From NCBI GenBank assembly GCA_035458585.1, contig DATHZN010000060.1:1-64000 (forward strand): a DNA stretch of 64,000 bases, given 5' to 3'. This document shows, piece after piece, positions 24,541 through 33,327 of this stretch. Origin of the DNA: Marinobacterium_E sp035458585 (GTDB lineage: Bacteria > Pseudomonadota > Gammaproteobacteria > Pseudomonadales > Balneatricaceae). Position numbers and translations under genes: made by a program. Position 1 is the stretch's first letter. The number at the start of each line of letters is the position of its first letter. The notes under the pieces were generated by a model that saw only the letters and a list, made by a program, of their open reading frames with translations, was not told where the DNA came from and ran no database searches.

Positions 24541-25935
24541 ATGCGTTACATTTCTACTCGTGGCAAGGCGCCAGTGCTGAACTTTGCCGATGTTCTTTTG
24601 GCGGGTCTGGCCTCCGATGGCGGGCTCTACGTACCGGAAGAGTTACCGACTTTCTCCAAAGAGGAGATCGCAAGCTGGGCTGGCCTCAGTTATGCAGAGC
24701 TGGCGTTCAAGGTTATCAAACCTTTTGTTGATGACTGCATCGATGATGCAGATCTCAAAGTGATGATCGACGACTCGTACGCGGCTTTCAAACATGAAGC
24801 TGTTGCGCCGCTGGTACAGATAGATAGTAATGAGTTTGTGCTGGAGCTTTTTCACGGTCCAACACTGGCGTTTAAAGATTTTGCCCTGCAACTGCTGGGA
24901 CGTTTGATGGATCACGTGTTGAAGCAACGCGGTGAACGCCTGGTTATCATGGGCGCGACCTCGGGTGACACAGGCTCAGCGGCGATTGAAGGTTGCCGCC
25001 ACTCTGAGCACCTCGATATCTTCATTCTCCACCCGTACAACCGCGTCTCGGAAGTGCAGCGCCGCCAAATGACCACGGTACTGGCCGATAATGTTTTCAA
25101 CATCGCGCTGGAAGGTAACTTCGACGATTGTCAGGAGATGGTTAAAGATAGCTTTGCCGATCAGGGTTTCCTCGGTGGAATGAGGCTTGGTGCGGTTAAC
25201 TCGATCAACTGGGCGCGAATCATGTCCCAGATTGTTTACTACTTCTCGGCGGCGCTGACACTGGGTGGTCCTCACCGCCCGGTCTCTTTTTCGGTACCGA
25301 CGGGTAACTTTGGCGACATCTTTGCTGGATACCTGGCTAAACAGATGGGTCTACCGATCGATCAGTTGATTGTAGCGACAAATCGCAACGACATACTGCA
25401 TCGCGTTATCAGCGGTAATGATATGTCAAAAGGTAATCTTGAACCATCTTTGTCGCCATCAATGGACATCATGGTGTCGTCTAACTTTGAGCGTCTGCTG
25501 TTTGACGTTTACGGTCGTGATGGTGCAGCTGTCGCCGATCTTATGGCACGTTTCAAGAAAGAGTCTGTAAGCCTTGGAGAAGGCGAGTGGAACCGAGTAC
25601 GTGAACTCTTTGCGAGCTATGCTGTCGATGACGATACGACTTGTGACGTGATTGCCGAGGTGTTTGAAGCGACTGAATACCTGCTGGATCCGCATACGGC
25701 TATCGGCGTCAAAGCAGCGCGCGAGTGTCGTCGAAATGTGCAGGTGCCCATGGTCACTCTGGCCACCGCGCATCCGGTTAAGTTTCCTGACCCTGTGATC
25801 AAAGCGGGCCTCCAGTCGCCGAGTTTGCCAGCGCACATGGCTGACCTGTTTGAGCGTGAAGAGCGCTTACAGGTGCTGGATAACGATCTGGCCACGGTAC
25901 AGCAGTACGTTGCTGAGCACTGCCACCGCGGCTAA
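24541..25935 (+). CDS. thrC: Threonine synthase ThrC
   Basis: ThrC converts O-phosphohomoserine to threonine using PLP. The 464-residue length matches the gammaproteobacterial form. The PLP lysine motif FHGPTLAFKDFALQLLG is near residue 110, the phosphate-binding ATSGDTGSAA is near 140, and SVPTGNFGD is near 255. It follows hom after 12 bases with an AAGGAGATATAG ribosome site. A strong terminator follows. Confidence 0.98.
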   Translation: MRYISTRGKAPVLNFADVLLAGLASDGGLYVPEELPTFSKEEIASWAGLSYAELAFKVIKPFVDDCIDDADLKVMIDDSYAAFKHEAVAPLVQIDSNEFVLELFHGPTLAFKDFALQLLGRLMDHVLKQRGERLVIMGATSGDTGSAAIEGCRHSEHLDIFILHPYNRVSEVQRRQMTTVLADNVFNIALEGNFDDCQEMVKDSFADQGFLGGMRLGAVNSINWARIMSQIVYYFSAALTLGGPHRPVSFSVPTGNFGDIFAGYLAKQMGLPIDQLIVATNRNDILHRVISGNDMSKGNLEPSLSPSMDIMVSSNFERLLFDVYGRDGAAVADLMARFKKESVSLGEGEWNRVRELFASYAVDDDTTCDVIAEVFEATEYLLDPHTAIGVKAARECRRNVQVPMVTLATAHPVKFPDPVIKAGLQSPSLPAHMADLFEREERLQVLDNDLATVQQYVAEHCHRG

Positions 25936-25944
25936 TCATCCTCT

Positions 25945-25974
25945 CTGCCCGGCTTAGCCGGGCAGCCTCTTTTT
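25945..25974 (+). terminator. Terminator after hom-thrC
   Basis: CTGCCCGGC (25945-25953) and GCCGGGCAG (25957-25965) form a perfect 9-bp stem around a TTA loop, followed by CCTCTTTTT. Confidence 0.9.
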
Positions 25975-25998
25975 GAAAGATTATTCTGAGGTAAGCCC

Positions 25999-26802
25999 AT
26001 GCCAAGCTTCTTCAGCCTCTCCAAGATTTTCTGGTTCTTCGCCGCCCCCGATCATCTCCTTGTGTTTATGCTGCTGTTTGCGCTCATCTGTTTATGGCTG
26101 GGTTGGCGTCGACTTGGCAGGAGCGTGCTGGCAGTCAATCTACTGCTATGGCTTGCCTTGATATTGATGCCGCTGGGTGACCTGCTACTGCGTCCTTTGG
26201 AGAGCCGTTTCGGGCCGCCTGATCTAAGGTCGCTTGAGGTTGAGGGCGTTATTGTCCTTGGTGGCGGCGAGCTGGCTGAAGAGAGTGCTATCTGGGGTGC
26301 CCCTCAGTTCAATGCCGCAGCAGAGCGCGTGATGGTTATTCCCGCTCTCGCACGTCAATTTCCTGAGGCAAACATTCTATTCACTGGGGGAAGTGGATCT
26401 GCACTTCGGCAGGATTATAAGGGGGCGAGTGTGGTCGCCTCTTATGTAGAACAGCTGGGACTTGAGGGGCGTCTGATTTTAGAGTCAGAATCCAGAAATA
26501 CCTATGAAAATGCACAATTTTCGGCGAAGTTATTGGGCGGCGTGCCTCAGGGTAACTGGCTATTGGTGACCTCGGCGTTTCATATGCCTCGGTCCGTCGG
26601 TATCTTTCGTCATCAGGGGTGGCAGGTCACTCCTTATCCCGTTGATTTCTATTCGCTTACCGCCGATGGAATGCGTTTGGATCCTAAACTTTGGCAAAAT
26701 TTGCGCGACCTAAATACCGCAGTACGTGAGTGGATTGGGCTGATCGTCTACTACTACACCGATAAGACCAGCGAGCTGCTGCCGGGGACAGATAATGAGT
26801 GA
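25999..26802 (+). CDS. DUF218 membrane-linked protein (ElyC/YdcF/SanA family)
   Basis: The 267-residue protein has two N-terminal hydrophobic segments (about 20-70). A DUF218 domain follows with VIVLGGGE near residue 85, FTGGSG near 129, ESESRNTYENA near 155 and VTSAFHMPRSVGIF near 185. In E. coli, ElyC affects peptidoglycan synthesis and envelope integrity, but the chemistry of the family is unknown. GAGG precedes the ATG. The recJ start overlaps its end by 8 bases. Confidence 0.85.
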   Translation: MPSFFSLSKIFWFFAAPDHLLVFMLLFALICLWLGWRRLGRSVLAVNLLLWLALILMPLGDLLLRPLESRFGPPDLRSLEVEGVIVLGGGELAEESAIWGAPQFNAAAERVMVIPALARQFPEANILFTGGSGSALRQDYKGASVVASYVEQLGLEGRLILESESRNTYENAQFSAKLLGGVPQGNWLLVTSAFHMPRSVGIFRHQGWQVTPYPVDFYSLTADGMRLDPKLWQNLRDLNTAVREWIGLIVYYYTDKTSELLPGTDNE

Positions 26803-28528
26803 ACAGGTAGAGATACAAGAGCGCAAAATCGGCGTTATTCCTCCGGGTCTGCAGAGGCTACATCCAGTACTGGCGCGCATTTATGCAGGACGAGGTTTGA
26901 GCAGCGATCAAGAGCTCAACAGAAGCTTGGATCAGTTGCTGCCGGATGTGCATCTCAAAGGGATAGACCGTGCTGTTGAGCGACTGGTTGTGGCACTTGA
27001 GCAGCAGCAATCGGTGTTGATATTAGGTGACTTTGATTGTGATGGTGCCACAAGTACAGCAACGACGTTTTTGGCACTGAGTCGTTTTGGTTTCAAAAAG
27101 GTGGACTACCTTGTGCCTAACCGATTTGAGTTTGGTTACGGCCTTAGCCCCGAAATTGTCGCCGTCGCGGCCCAGCGTTTACCGCAACTGATTATCACTG
27201 TAGATAACGGTATATCTAGCATTGAAGGGGTTGCAGCGGCAAATGCGCTGGGAATCGACGTGCTGGTCACCGATCATCACCTTCCCGGAGAGACACTGCC
27301 TGACGCCTGCGCGATTGTTAATCCCAATCAGCCGGATTGCGATTTCAGCGCCAAATCGACCTGCGGTGTAGGGGTTGTCTTCTACGTTATGATCGCGTTG
27401 CGCCGCAAGCTGCAACAACTGGGCTGGTTTGAGCGCGATGGTGTGAACCCCCCAAACCTTGCTGATCTGCTGGATCTAGTGGCCCTGGGAACCGTGGCGG
27501 ATGTTGTACCGCTGGAGGCAAATAACCGCACACTGGTCTATCAAGGGCTTGAACGCATCCGGCGCCGTCGTGCGCGCCCGGGGCTGCTTGCACTGTTAGA
27601 GGTTGCGGGCCGTCAGCCTGAGCGCATTTCAGCCTCCGACCTCGGGTTTGCCGTTGCTCCACGTCTCAATGCTGCAGGCCGTCTTGATGATATGAGCCTA
27701 GGTATAGAGTGTCTGCTGACGAATGACGCTGAGCAGGCAATTTCACTGGCACGAGAGCTGGATCAGATGAACCGTGATCGCCGGGGAATTGAGCAGCAGA
27801 TGCAGCGTGATGCTCTTGCGGCACTGGAGCAGATCACACTGGATGAAGCGCACATGCCAATAGGCTTGGCGATTTTCGACCCGAACTTCCATCAGGGTGT
27901 TATCGGTATTCTGGCATCCCGTTTGAAGGAGCGTTTTCACCGACCCGTGATTGTTTTTGCACCCGGGGACGAGGGCGAGATAAAAGGCTCAGCACGCTCG
28001 ATCTCGGGTTTTCACATTCGTGATGGACTGGATGCGATTGCTGCAAAAAATCCAGGGTTGATTGCCAAGTTCGGTGGCCATGCGATGGCGGCTGGGCTGA
28101 CCATCAAAGCGCAGGACTTTGAACGATTTAGTCAGCTGTTTGACCAACAAGTACAGCAGGTGATGATGCCTGAGGATCTGCAGCGCTCGCTGATGACCGA
28201 CGGGCGTTTGGAGGCGCGAGAGTTTACTCTGGAGCTGGCACAGTTGCTTCGCGATGCGGGACCTTGGGGCCACCAATTTCCGGAGCCAAGTTTTCATGGA
28301 GAGTTTCGTCTTTTACAGCAGCGTATCGTGGGGCAGCGCCACATGAAGCTGGTGTTGCAGGAGCCTCAATCGGGTCTGGCGCTGGATGCGATCGCATTTA
28401 ATGTGGATACTGAGTTCTGGCCCAATACCGATGTACAGCGGGTTCACCTGGTTTACCGTCTCGATGTAAATGAGTTTCGTGGCCAGCGTTCGTTGCAGTT
28501 GATGGTAGAGTGGCTGGAACCGAGATAA
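26795..28528 (+). CDS. recJ: Single-stranded-DNA-specific exonuclease RecJ
   Basis: RecJ degrades 5' single-stranded DNA ends in recombination, mismatch and base-excision repair. The 577-residue protein has the DHH-family motifs GDFDCDGATSTAT near residue 76 and DHH in VTDHHLPGETLP near 157. DHHA1 shows NAAGRL near 285 and KFGGHAMAAG near 420. ATG at 26795 overlaps the preceding gene. The Cys in DFDCDG replaces the more common Ala. A small Cys-tailed gene and nfo follow, so this is a DNA-repair cluster. Confidence 0.97.
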   Translation: MSEQVEIQERKIGVIPPGLQRLHPVLARIYAGRGLSSDQELNRSLDQLLPDVHLKGIDRAVERLVVALEQQQSVLILGDFDCDGATSTATTFLALSRFGFKKVDYLVPNRFEFGYGLSPEIVAVAAQRLPQLIITVDNGISSIEGVAAANALGIDVLVTDHHLPGETLPDACAIVNPNQPDCDFSAKSTCGVGVVFYVMIALRRKLQQLGWFERDGVNPPNLADLLDLVALGTVADVVPLEANNRTLVYQGLERIRRRRARPGLLALLEVAGRQPERISASDLGFAVAPRLNAAGRLDDMSLGIECLLTNDAEQAISLARELDQMNRDRRGIEQQMQRDALAALEQITLDEAHMPIGLAIFDPNFHQGVIGILASRLKERFHRPVIVFAPGDEGEIKGSARSISGFHIRDGLDAIAAKNPGLIAKFGGHAMAAGLTIKAQDFERFSQLFDQQVQQVMMPEDLQRSLMTDGRLEAREFTLELAQLLRDAGPWGHQFPEPSFHGEFRLLQQRIVGQRHMKLVLQEPQSGLALDAIAFNVDTEFWPNTDVQRVHLVYRLDVNEFRGQRSLQLMVEWLEPR

Positions 28529-28546
28529 CAGAATAGGGAGATAGGC

Positions 28547-28729
28547 ATGAATGATCTGACAACGGCTGAACTGGGTATTCTGGTAGATGTGTTTAATCGG
28601 GCCGGTGTGGCGGCCGACGGATCCGCAGAGGGGTCATTGCGAAAGTTGATCGAGCAGTTACATTCCGAGCGTCTTGAGCTTGAGTCGATGGATTTTGATG
28701 ATTGTGCAGGTGGCGCGTGCAAACTCTAA
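28547..28729 (+). CDS. Small uncharacterised protein with C-terminal cysteines
   Basis: This 60-residue product was not recognised. AGGGAGATAGGC gives a good ribosome site 18 bases after recJ, so it is probably expressed. The sequence is acidic, with helix-forming segments (LTTAELGILVDVFNRAG, SLRKLIEQLHSERLELE) and a tail DDCAGGACKL with two cysteines five residues apart. The tail is conserved-looking but its function is unknown. Its end overlaps the likely GTG start of nfo by 13 bases. It could be an accessory to RecJ or Nfo, or unrelated. Confidence 0.6.
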   Translation: MNDLTTAELGILVDVFNRAGVAADGSAEGSLRKLIEQLHSERLELESMDFDDCAGGACKL

Positions 28730-29607
28730 CTAAGCACCACAGACCTTACTATGTTGGCGCGCACGTCAGTGCTGCAGGGGGTGTAGAAAATGCACCTCTG
28801 AATGCAGCCAAAATTGGTGCTACTGCATTTGCGCTGTTTACTAAAAACCAGCGCCAGTGGAACGCTAAGCCGTTGTCACCAGAGAGCATAGCGGCGTTCA
28901 AAGCTAACTGTCAGGCTCAAGGCTTCTTGCCAGAGCAGATACTGCCGCACGACTCTTACCTGATCAATCTGGGACATCCGGAGGCTGAGCCCCTGGAACG
29001 TTCAAGAGCCGCATTTATTGACGAGATGCACCGTTGTCAGCAGCTTGGGCTCTGTTACCTCAATTTTCATCCGGGCAGTCATCTGAAAAAGATCGATCTG
29101 TCGGATTGCCTCAGCCGTATTGCTGAGTCGATCAATATAGCTTTGTCTGAATCCGAGGGAGTGACTGCTGTCCTTGAGACCACGGCAGGACAGGGCACCA
29201 ACCTCGGCTGGCGCTTTGAGGAGTTGGCACAGATCATTGAACAAGTTAAAGATCAGTCGCGTGTTGGCGTCTGTATCGACACTTGTCACATCTTTGCTGC
29301 TGGTTACGATCTTCGCACTGAAGAGGCTTGCGAGCAGACCTTTGGTGATTATGAGCGGCTGGTGGGCTTCGACAAGCTCTGCGGTATGCACATTAACGAC
29401 TGCAAATCAGCTTTTGGTAGCCGAGTTGACCGCCATCACAGTCTAGGTTTGGGGGAGATCGGCTGGACACCGTTCCGCTTTATTATGCAGGATGATCGAT
29501 TCAGGGGTGTACCGCTCTGCCTTGAGACTATTGATGACACTATCTGGGATCAAGAGATTCAGCAGTTGCGGAGTTTCGCTGGAGAGGTGGTTCTTGAGGG
29601 GGTGTGA
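28717..29607 (+). CDS. nfo: Endonuclease IV (Nfo)
   Basis: Nfo cleaves abasic sites with a three-zinc centre. The 296-residue protein is a TIM barrel with the family opening VGAHVSAAGG near residue 13, FTKNQRQW near 37, LNFHPGSH near 110, VLETTAGQGTNLG near 147, CIDTCHIFAAGYD near 182 and MHINDCKSAFGSRVDRHHSLG near 217. An upstream TTG at 28702 is possible, but GTG at 28717 has AGG at good spacing and was chosen. No ATG fits. The start overlaps the previous small ORF. Confidence 0.94.
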   Translation: MQTLTKHHRPYYVGAHVSAAGGVENAPLNAAKIGATAFALFTKNQRQWNAKPLSPESIAAFKANCQAQGFLPEQILPHDSYLINLGHPEAEPLERSRAAFIDEMHRCQQLGLCYLNFHPGSHLKKIDLSDCLSRIAESINIALSESEGVTAVLETTAGQGTNLGWRFEELAQIIEQVKDQSRVGVCIDTCHIFAAGYDLRTEEACEQTFGDYERLVGFDKLCGMHINDCKSAFGSRVDRHHSLGLGEIGWTPFRFIMQDDRFRGVPLCLETIDDTIWDQEIQQLRSFAGEVVLEGV

Positions 29608-29608
29608 A

Positions 29609-30220
29609 ATGAGCGCCTGGGAACCTGCATTTAGTGCTTCAGATGCCGATATCATCAGGAGTGAGACCGCTTTTCAGGGTTATTTCCGTGTGGATCGCCT
29701 TTGGGTAAGACACGCACGGTTTGCCGGTGACTCGATTGAGATCTGTCGTGAAGTCTTCAAGCGCGGTAACGCGGTCTGCGTCTTGCTGTACGATCCGATC
29801 GCTGATGCTGTGGTAATGGTTGAACAGTTCCGAGTGGGAGCGCTGGCGGCCCAAAGCCCTTGGATGCTAGAGGTTGTTGCGGGCATTGTAGAGCCCGGCG
29901 AGTCTGCAGAGGACGTTGCCCGGCGTGAAGCGGTTGAAGAGGCTGGCCTGCAATTGGATGAGGTTCAGGCGATAATACGCTACCTGCCCAGTGGAGGTGG
30001 CTGTGACGAGTGGATCGACCTGATGTATGCTGAAGTGGACAGTCGCGATGCGGCAGGCATTCATGGCTTGGCAGATGAGGGTGAAGATATTAAGGTGCAT
30101 GTGATACAAGCCAACGATGCGTTTAAACTAGTGCGTACCGGAGCAATTAATAGTTCGCCTGCGATCATCGGCTTACAGTGGCTTGAATTGAACAGAAACA
30201 GACTCTATCGCGGTAGTTGA
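29609..30220 (+). CDS. nudF: ADP-ribose pyrophosphatase NudF
   Basis: NudF hydrolyses ADP-ribose to AMP and ribose 5-phosphate. The 203-residue protein has the Nudix box GIVEPGESAEDVARREAVEEAGL near residue 92 and the NudF-type GGGCDEWIDLM near 130. The ATG at 29609 lies one base after the nfo stop, with GAGGGGGTG ahead of it. In E. coli the order is nudF-yqiB-cpdA-yqiA-parE; here cpdA is missing but the rest is kept. Confidence 0.93.
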   Translation: MSAWEPAFSASDADIIRSETAFQGYFRVDRLWVRHARFAGDSIEICREVFKRGNAVCVLLYDPIADAVVMVEQFRVGALAAQSPWMLEVVAGIVEPGESAEDVARREAVEEAGLQLDEVQAIIRYLPSGGGCDEWIDLMYAEVDSRDAAGIHGLADEGEDIKVHVIQANDAFKLVRTGAINSSPAIIGLQWLELNRNRLYRGS

Positions 30221-30236
30221 AGTACGGAGAGTGATA

Positions 30237-30686
30237 ATGGAGCGAGCAAAGCGGAAATACGTGCCAGATTTGGTAAAGCAGAGCGTTATCTGCGAAACCA
30301 ATTACGCGCGTCTGCGTCGTCTGCTCCCTGCCGGTGACACTCAGCGCGAATACCGCGTGGATTGGCACCGTTGCGACTACCGTGTATCGATACGCATGGA
30401 CGAGGAGTTTGCCTACACCTCCACGCTGATTCTGAGCTATTGGCCGGAAAGTGCCTCTCCCTGGTTTAACCCGCAGACCTTTGTGGTACGCCTTTACCAT
30501 GATGCGCGCATGGCTGAAGTGGTCTGTCTACAAAAGCGCAAGCAGCTGAACGGACGCTACGATTATCCAAACCCAAAGATGCACCAGCCAGATGAGAAGT
30601 TTCAGCTAAATCAGCACCTTGCAGAGTGGCTGAGTCATTGTTTGGCGGCGGGTGAAAGCCTGCTGCCAATCTCTGTAGCGGGTTAG
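30237..30686 (+). CDS. yqiB: DUF1249 protein YqiB
   Basis: The 149-residue protein carries the DUF1249 family layout: MERAKRKYVPDLVKQSVICETNYARLRRLLP at the start, then YRVSIRMDEEFAYTSTLIL and the C-terminal PNPKMHQPDEKFQLNQHLAEWL. Function is unknown. GGAG at 30226-30229 supports the ATG at 30237 over a GTG at 30231. It lies in the nudF-yqiB-yqiA-parE run. Confidence 0.88.
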   Translation: MERAKRKYVPDLVKQSVICETNYARLRRLLPAGDTQREYRVDWHRCDYRVSIRMDEEFAYTSTLILSYWPESASPWFNPQTFVVRLYHDARMAEVVCLQKRKQLNGRYDYPNPKMHQPDEKFQLNQHLAEWLSHCLAAGESLLPISVAG

Positions 30687-30697
30687 CCTGTTTACTA

Positions 30698-31321
30698 ATG
30701 CAGATTCCAGCGGATACCCACTTTATTTACGTACACGGTTTCAACAGCTCACCAAAGAGCTATAAGGCTCGTCAGACCTTGCACTATTTCGAGCAACTGG
30801 GTGTCGCTGATCAGTTATCTGTTCCGGAGCTATCGCACTTTCCCGCAGAGGCAATAGGCCAACTTAGAAACTTAGTTGAAAGAGCCGATCGGGCGCTGTT
30901 GATTGGTTCTTCGCTAGGTGGCTTCTACTCCTCCTGGATTACAGAGCACTACGACAACGCTCGCGCGGTGCTGGTTAATCCTGCTGTGGCACCCCACCGT
31001 CTGCTCAGCCCCCTGCTGGGCGAAACAGAGAACTATCATACGGGTCAGCGCTACGACTTGACCGAGACCCATATGCAGCAGTTAGAGGCGCTCTATCTTT
31101 CTCAGCTTAATCATCCAGAGCGCCTGTTGCTGTTACAGCAGGAAGGGGATGAAACGCTGGACTATCGTGATGCGGTTGGGTACTACTCAGCAAGCGACCA
31201 GATAGTGCAGCCTGGCGGTAGTCACGCCTTTGATGGCTTTGAAACTATGCTGCCGTGGATTATAGAGTTCGCTTCAGGAACATTAGATCCCGAGATACTC
31301 ACGCATGTGCCTCGGGTTTAG
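30698..31321 (+). CDS. yqiA: Alpha/beta-hydrolase esterase YqiA
   Basis: The 207-residue protein is a UPF0227/YqiA esterase: the N-terminal IYVHGFNSSP near residue 10 is the family signature, the nucleophile Ser is in LLIGSSLGGFYSSW near 70, the Asp is in LLLQQEGDETLDY near 150 and the His is in GGSHAFDGF near 175. The physiological substrate is unknown. It starts 11 bases after yqiB, and cpdA, which often sits between them, is absent. Confidence 0.9.
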   Translation: MQIPADTHFIYVHGFNSSPKSYKARQTLHYFEQLGVADQLSVPELSHFPAEAIGQLRNLVERADRALLIGSSLGGFYSSWITEHYDNARAVLVNPAVAPHRLLSPLLGETENYHTGQRYDLTETHMQQLEALYLSQLNHPERLLLLQQEGDETLDYRDAVGYYSASDQIVQPGGSHAFDGFETMLPWIIEFASGTLDPEILTHVPRV

Positions 31322-31336
31322 GAGATTGATGTAAAC

Positions 31337-33232
31337 ATGGCTAAAGATTATAACGCCGGTTCGATAGAGGTACTCAGCGGTCTGGATCCGGTTCGCCGTC
31401 GACCTGGAATGTATACTGATACTGATCGGCCTAACCATCTAGCACAGGAGGTCATCGACAACTCAGTTGATGAGGCGCTGGCTGGCCATGCGAAGCAGAT
31501 CGATATTATTCTGCACCCCGATAACTCTCTGTCAGTTAGCGATGATGGTCGCGGTATGCCGGTCGATATCCACCCCGAGGAGGGGGTGCCGGGTGTCGAA
31601 CTGATTCTTACGCGCCTGCATGCTGGTGGTAAGTTCAACAATGAGAACTACAACTACTCCGGCGGTCTGCATGGTGTGGGTGTATCGGTTGTTAACGCAC
31701 TGTCTAAACTGCTTGAAGTACAGATAAAGCGCGATGGTCAGGTACACCGTATCAATTTCGCCGATGGCGAGAAAGTGTCTGAGCTGGAGGTGATCGATAC
31801 CTGCGGAAAACGAAATACAGGCACCACCCTTAGATTCCTACCAGACGCCTCCTACTTTGATTCGCCAAAATTTAGCGTCAGCCGGTTGCGCCATAATCTG
31901 CGTGCAAAAGCGGTTCTCTGCCCGGGGCTACGGGTCACATTTTTGGATCTGAGTCAGGGCAAAAAAGAGAGAGAGGAGTGGTACTACGAGGATGGTCTGG
32001 TGGCCTACCTTAAAGGTAACACCCAGGTGTTTGAAACTCTGCCGGAGGAGCCGTTCAGTGGCAGCTTGCAGGGTGAAGAGGATGCTGTTGAATGGGCTGT
32101 TCAGTGGCTCAAAGAGGGTGGTGAGATGACCACCGAGAGCTATGTAAACCTGATTCCGACGGCGCAGGGCGGTACTCATGTGAATGGTCTGAGAACCGGT
32201 CTGTTGGAGGCGATGCGTGAGTTTTGTGAATTCCGTAACCTGCTCCCCCGTGGCGTAAAATTGAGCCCCGAGGACATCTGGGAGCGTTGCTGCTACATCC
32301 TCTCAGCTAAGATGCGAGACCCACAGTTCTCGGGCCAGACTAAAGAGCGTCTATCTTCGCGTGGCATTGCGGCGTTCATCTCCGGCACTGTAAAAGATGC
32401 GTTTTTACTGTGGCTGAATAAGCACGTTGAAGAGGGTGAAACGCTAGCGGAGATGATTATTGCCAATGCACAGCGCCGTCTTCGTTCGGCTAAGAAGGTG
32501 GTTCGCAAGAAGGTGACCCAGGGCCCTGCATTGCCCGGAAAACTGGCTGATTGTTCTGGCGCTGAAGCGATGCAATCTGAACTTTTTCTGGTAGAGGGTG
32601 ACTCGGCGGGAGGCTCTGCTAAACAGGCACGCAGTCGCGATTTTCAGGCAATCATGCCGCTGCGAGGTAAGATACTGAACACTTGGGAGGTGGAGTCTGG
32701 GGAGATTTTAGCGTCGCAGGAGATCCATGATATTTCGGTGGCGATTGGCGTGGACCCGGGTTCAGATGACCTGTCGGGTTTACGTTATGGAAAGGTCTGT
32801 ATATTGGCTGACGCGGATTCAGATGGTGCGCATATTGCCACGCTTCTGTGCGCACTCTTTTTGCGTCACTTCCGTCCGCTGGTGCGGGCCGGACATGTAT
32901 ATGTCGCTATGCCGCCGCTCTTCCGTATTGATCAGGGTAAAGAGGTGCACTACGCCCTGGATGAGTCAGAGAAAGATATGATCATCGAGCGTCTGCGTGC
33001 GGAGCGTAAGAATGCCAAGATCGGTGTGCAGCGCTTCAAGGGGTTGGGTGAGATGAACCCTCTGCAGTTGCGTGAAACGACGATGGCACCGGATACGCGC
33101 CGCTTAGTCCAATTAACCTTGAGTGAAGGCGATGACACCGCCGAAATGCTGGATATGTTGTTGGCTAAAAAGCGGGCAGCGGATCGTAAAAGCTGGCTTG
33201 AGACTAAGGGTAATTTGGCTGACGTGGTCTAG
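31337..33232 (+). CDS. parE: DNA topoisomerase IV subunit B (ParE)
   Basis: ParE provides ATPase function to topoisomerase IV, which decatenates daughter chromosomes. The 631-residue protein has the GHKL motifs EVIDNSVDEAL near 39 and DDGRGMPVDIHPEEG near 68, a transducer domain, and the TOPRIM motifs LVEGDSAGGSAKQARSRDFQAIMPLRGKILN near 413 and DADSDGAHI near 495. It starts with ATG after GGAGATTGATGTAAAC. parC usually follows in this group, but here the next gene is an EAL protein. Confidence 0.98.
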   Translation: MAKDYNAGSIEVLSGLDPVRRRPGMYTDTDRPNHLAQEVIDNSVDEALAGHAKQIDIILHPDNSLSVSDDGRGMPVDIHPEEGVPGVELILTRLHAGGKFNNENYNYSGGLHGVGVSVVNALSKLLEVQIKRDGQVHRINFADGEKVSELEVIDTCGKRNTGTTLRFLPDASYFDSPKFSVSRLRHNLRAKAVLCPGLRVTFLDLSQGKKEREEWYYEDGLVAYLKGNTQVFETLPEEPFSGSLQGEEDAVEWAVQWLKEGGEMTTESYVNLIPTAQGGTHVNGLRTGLLEAMREFCEFRNLLPRGVKLSPEDIWERCCYILSAKMRDPQFSGQTKERLSSRGIAAFISGTVKDAFLLWLNKHVEEGETLAEMIIANAQRRLRSAKKVVRKKVTQGPALPGKLADCSGAEAMQSELFLVEGDSAGGSAKQARSRDFQAIMPLRGKILNTWEVESGEILASQEIHDISVAIGVDPGSDDLSGLRYGKVCILADADSDGAHIATLLCALFLRHFRPLVRAGHVYVAMPPLFRIDQGKEVHYALDESEKDMIIERLRAERKNAKIGVQRFKGLGEMNPLQLRETTMAPDTRRLVQLTLSEGDDTAEMLDMLLAKKRAADRKSWLETKGNLADVV

Positions 33233-33327
33233 GTTTTTCAGTGCTGTTTAATTTAATGCTGGGCTTTGAAGCGTTTATTTACTCAACAAATAAAAGCAAT
33301 TGAAAACCAGTCGAGGCAGCTAAAGAT

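Noticed and set aside
33233..33327. A parC remnant after parE
   Set aside because: The 95-base gap is too short and no ParC-like peptide appears in any frame.
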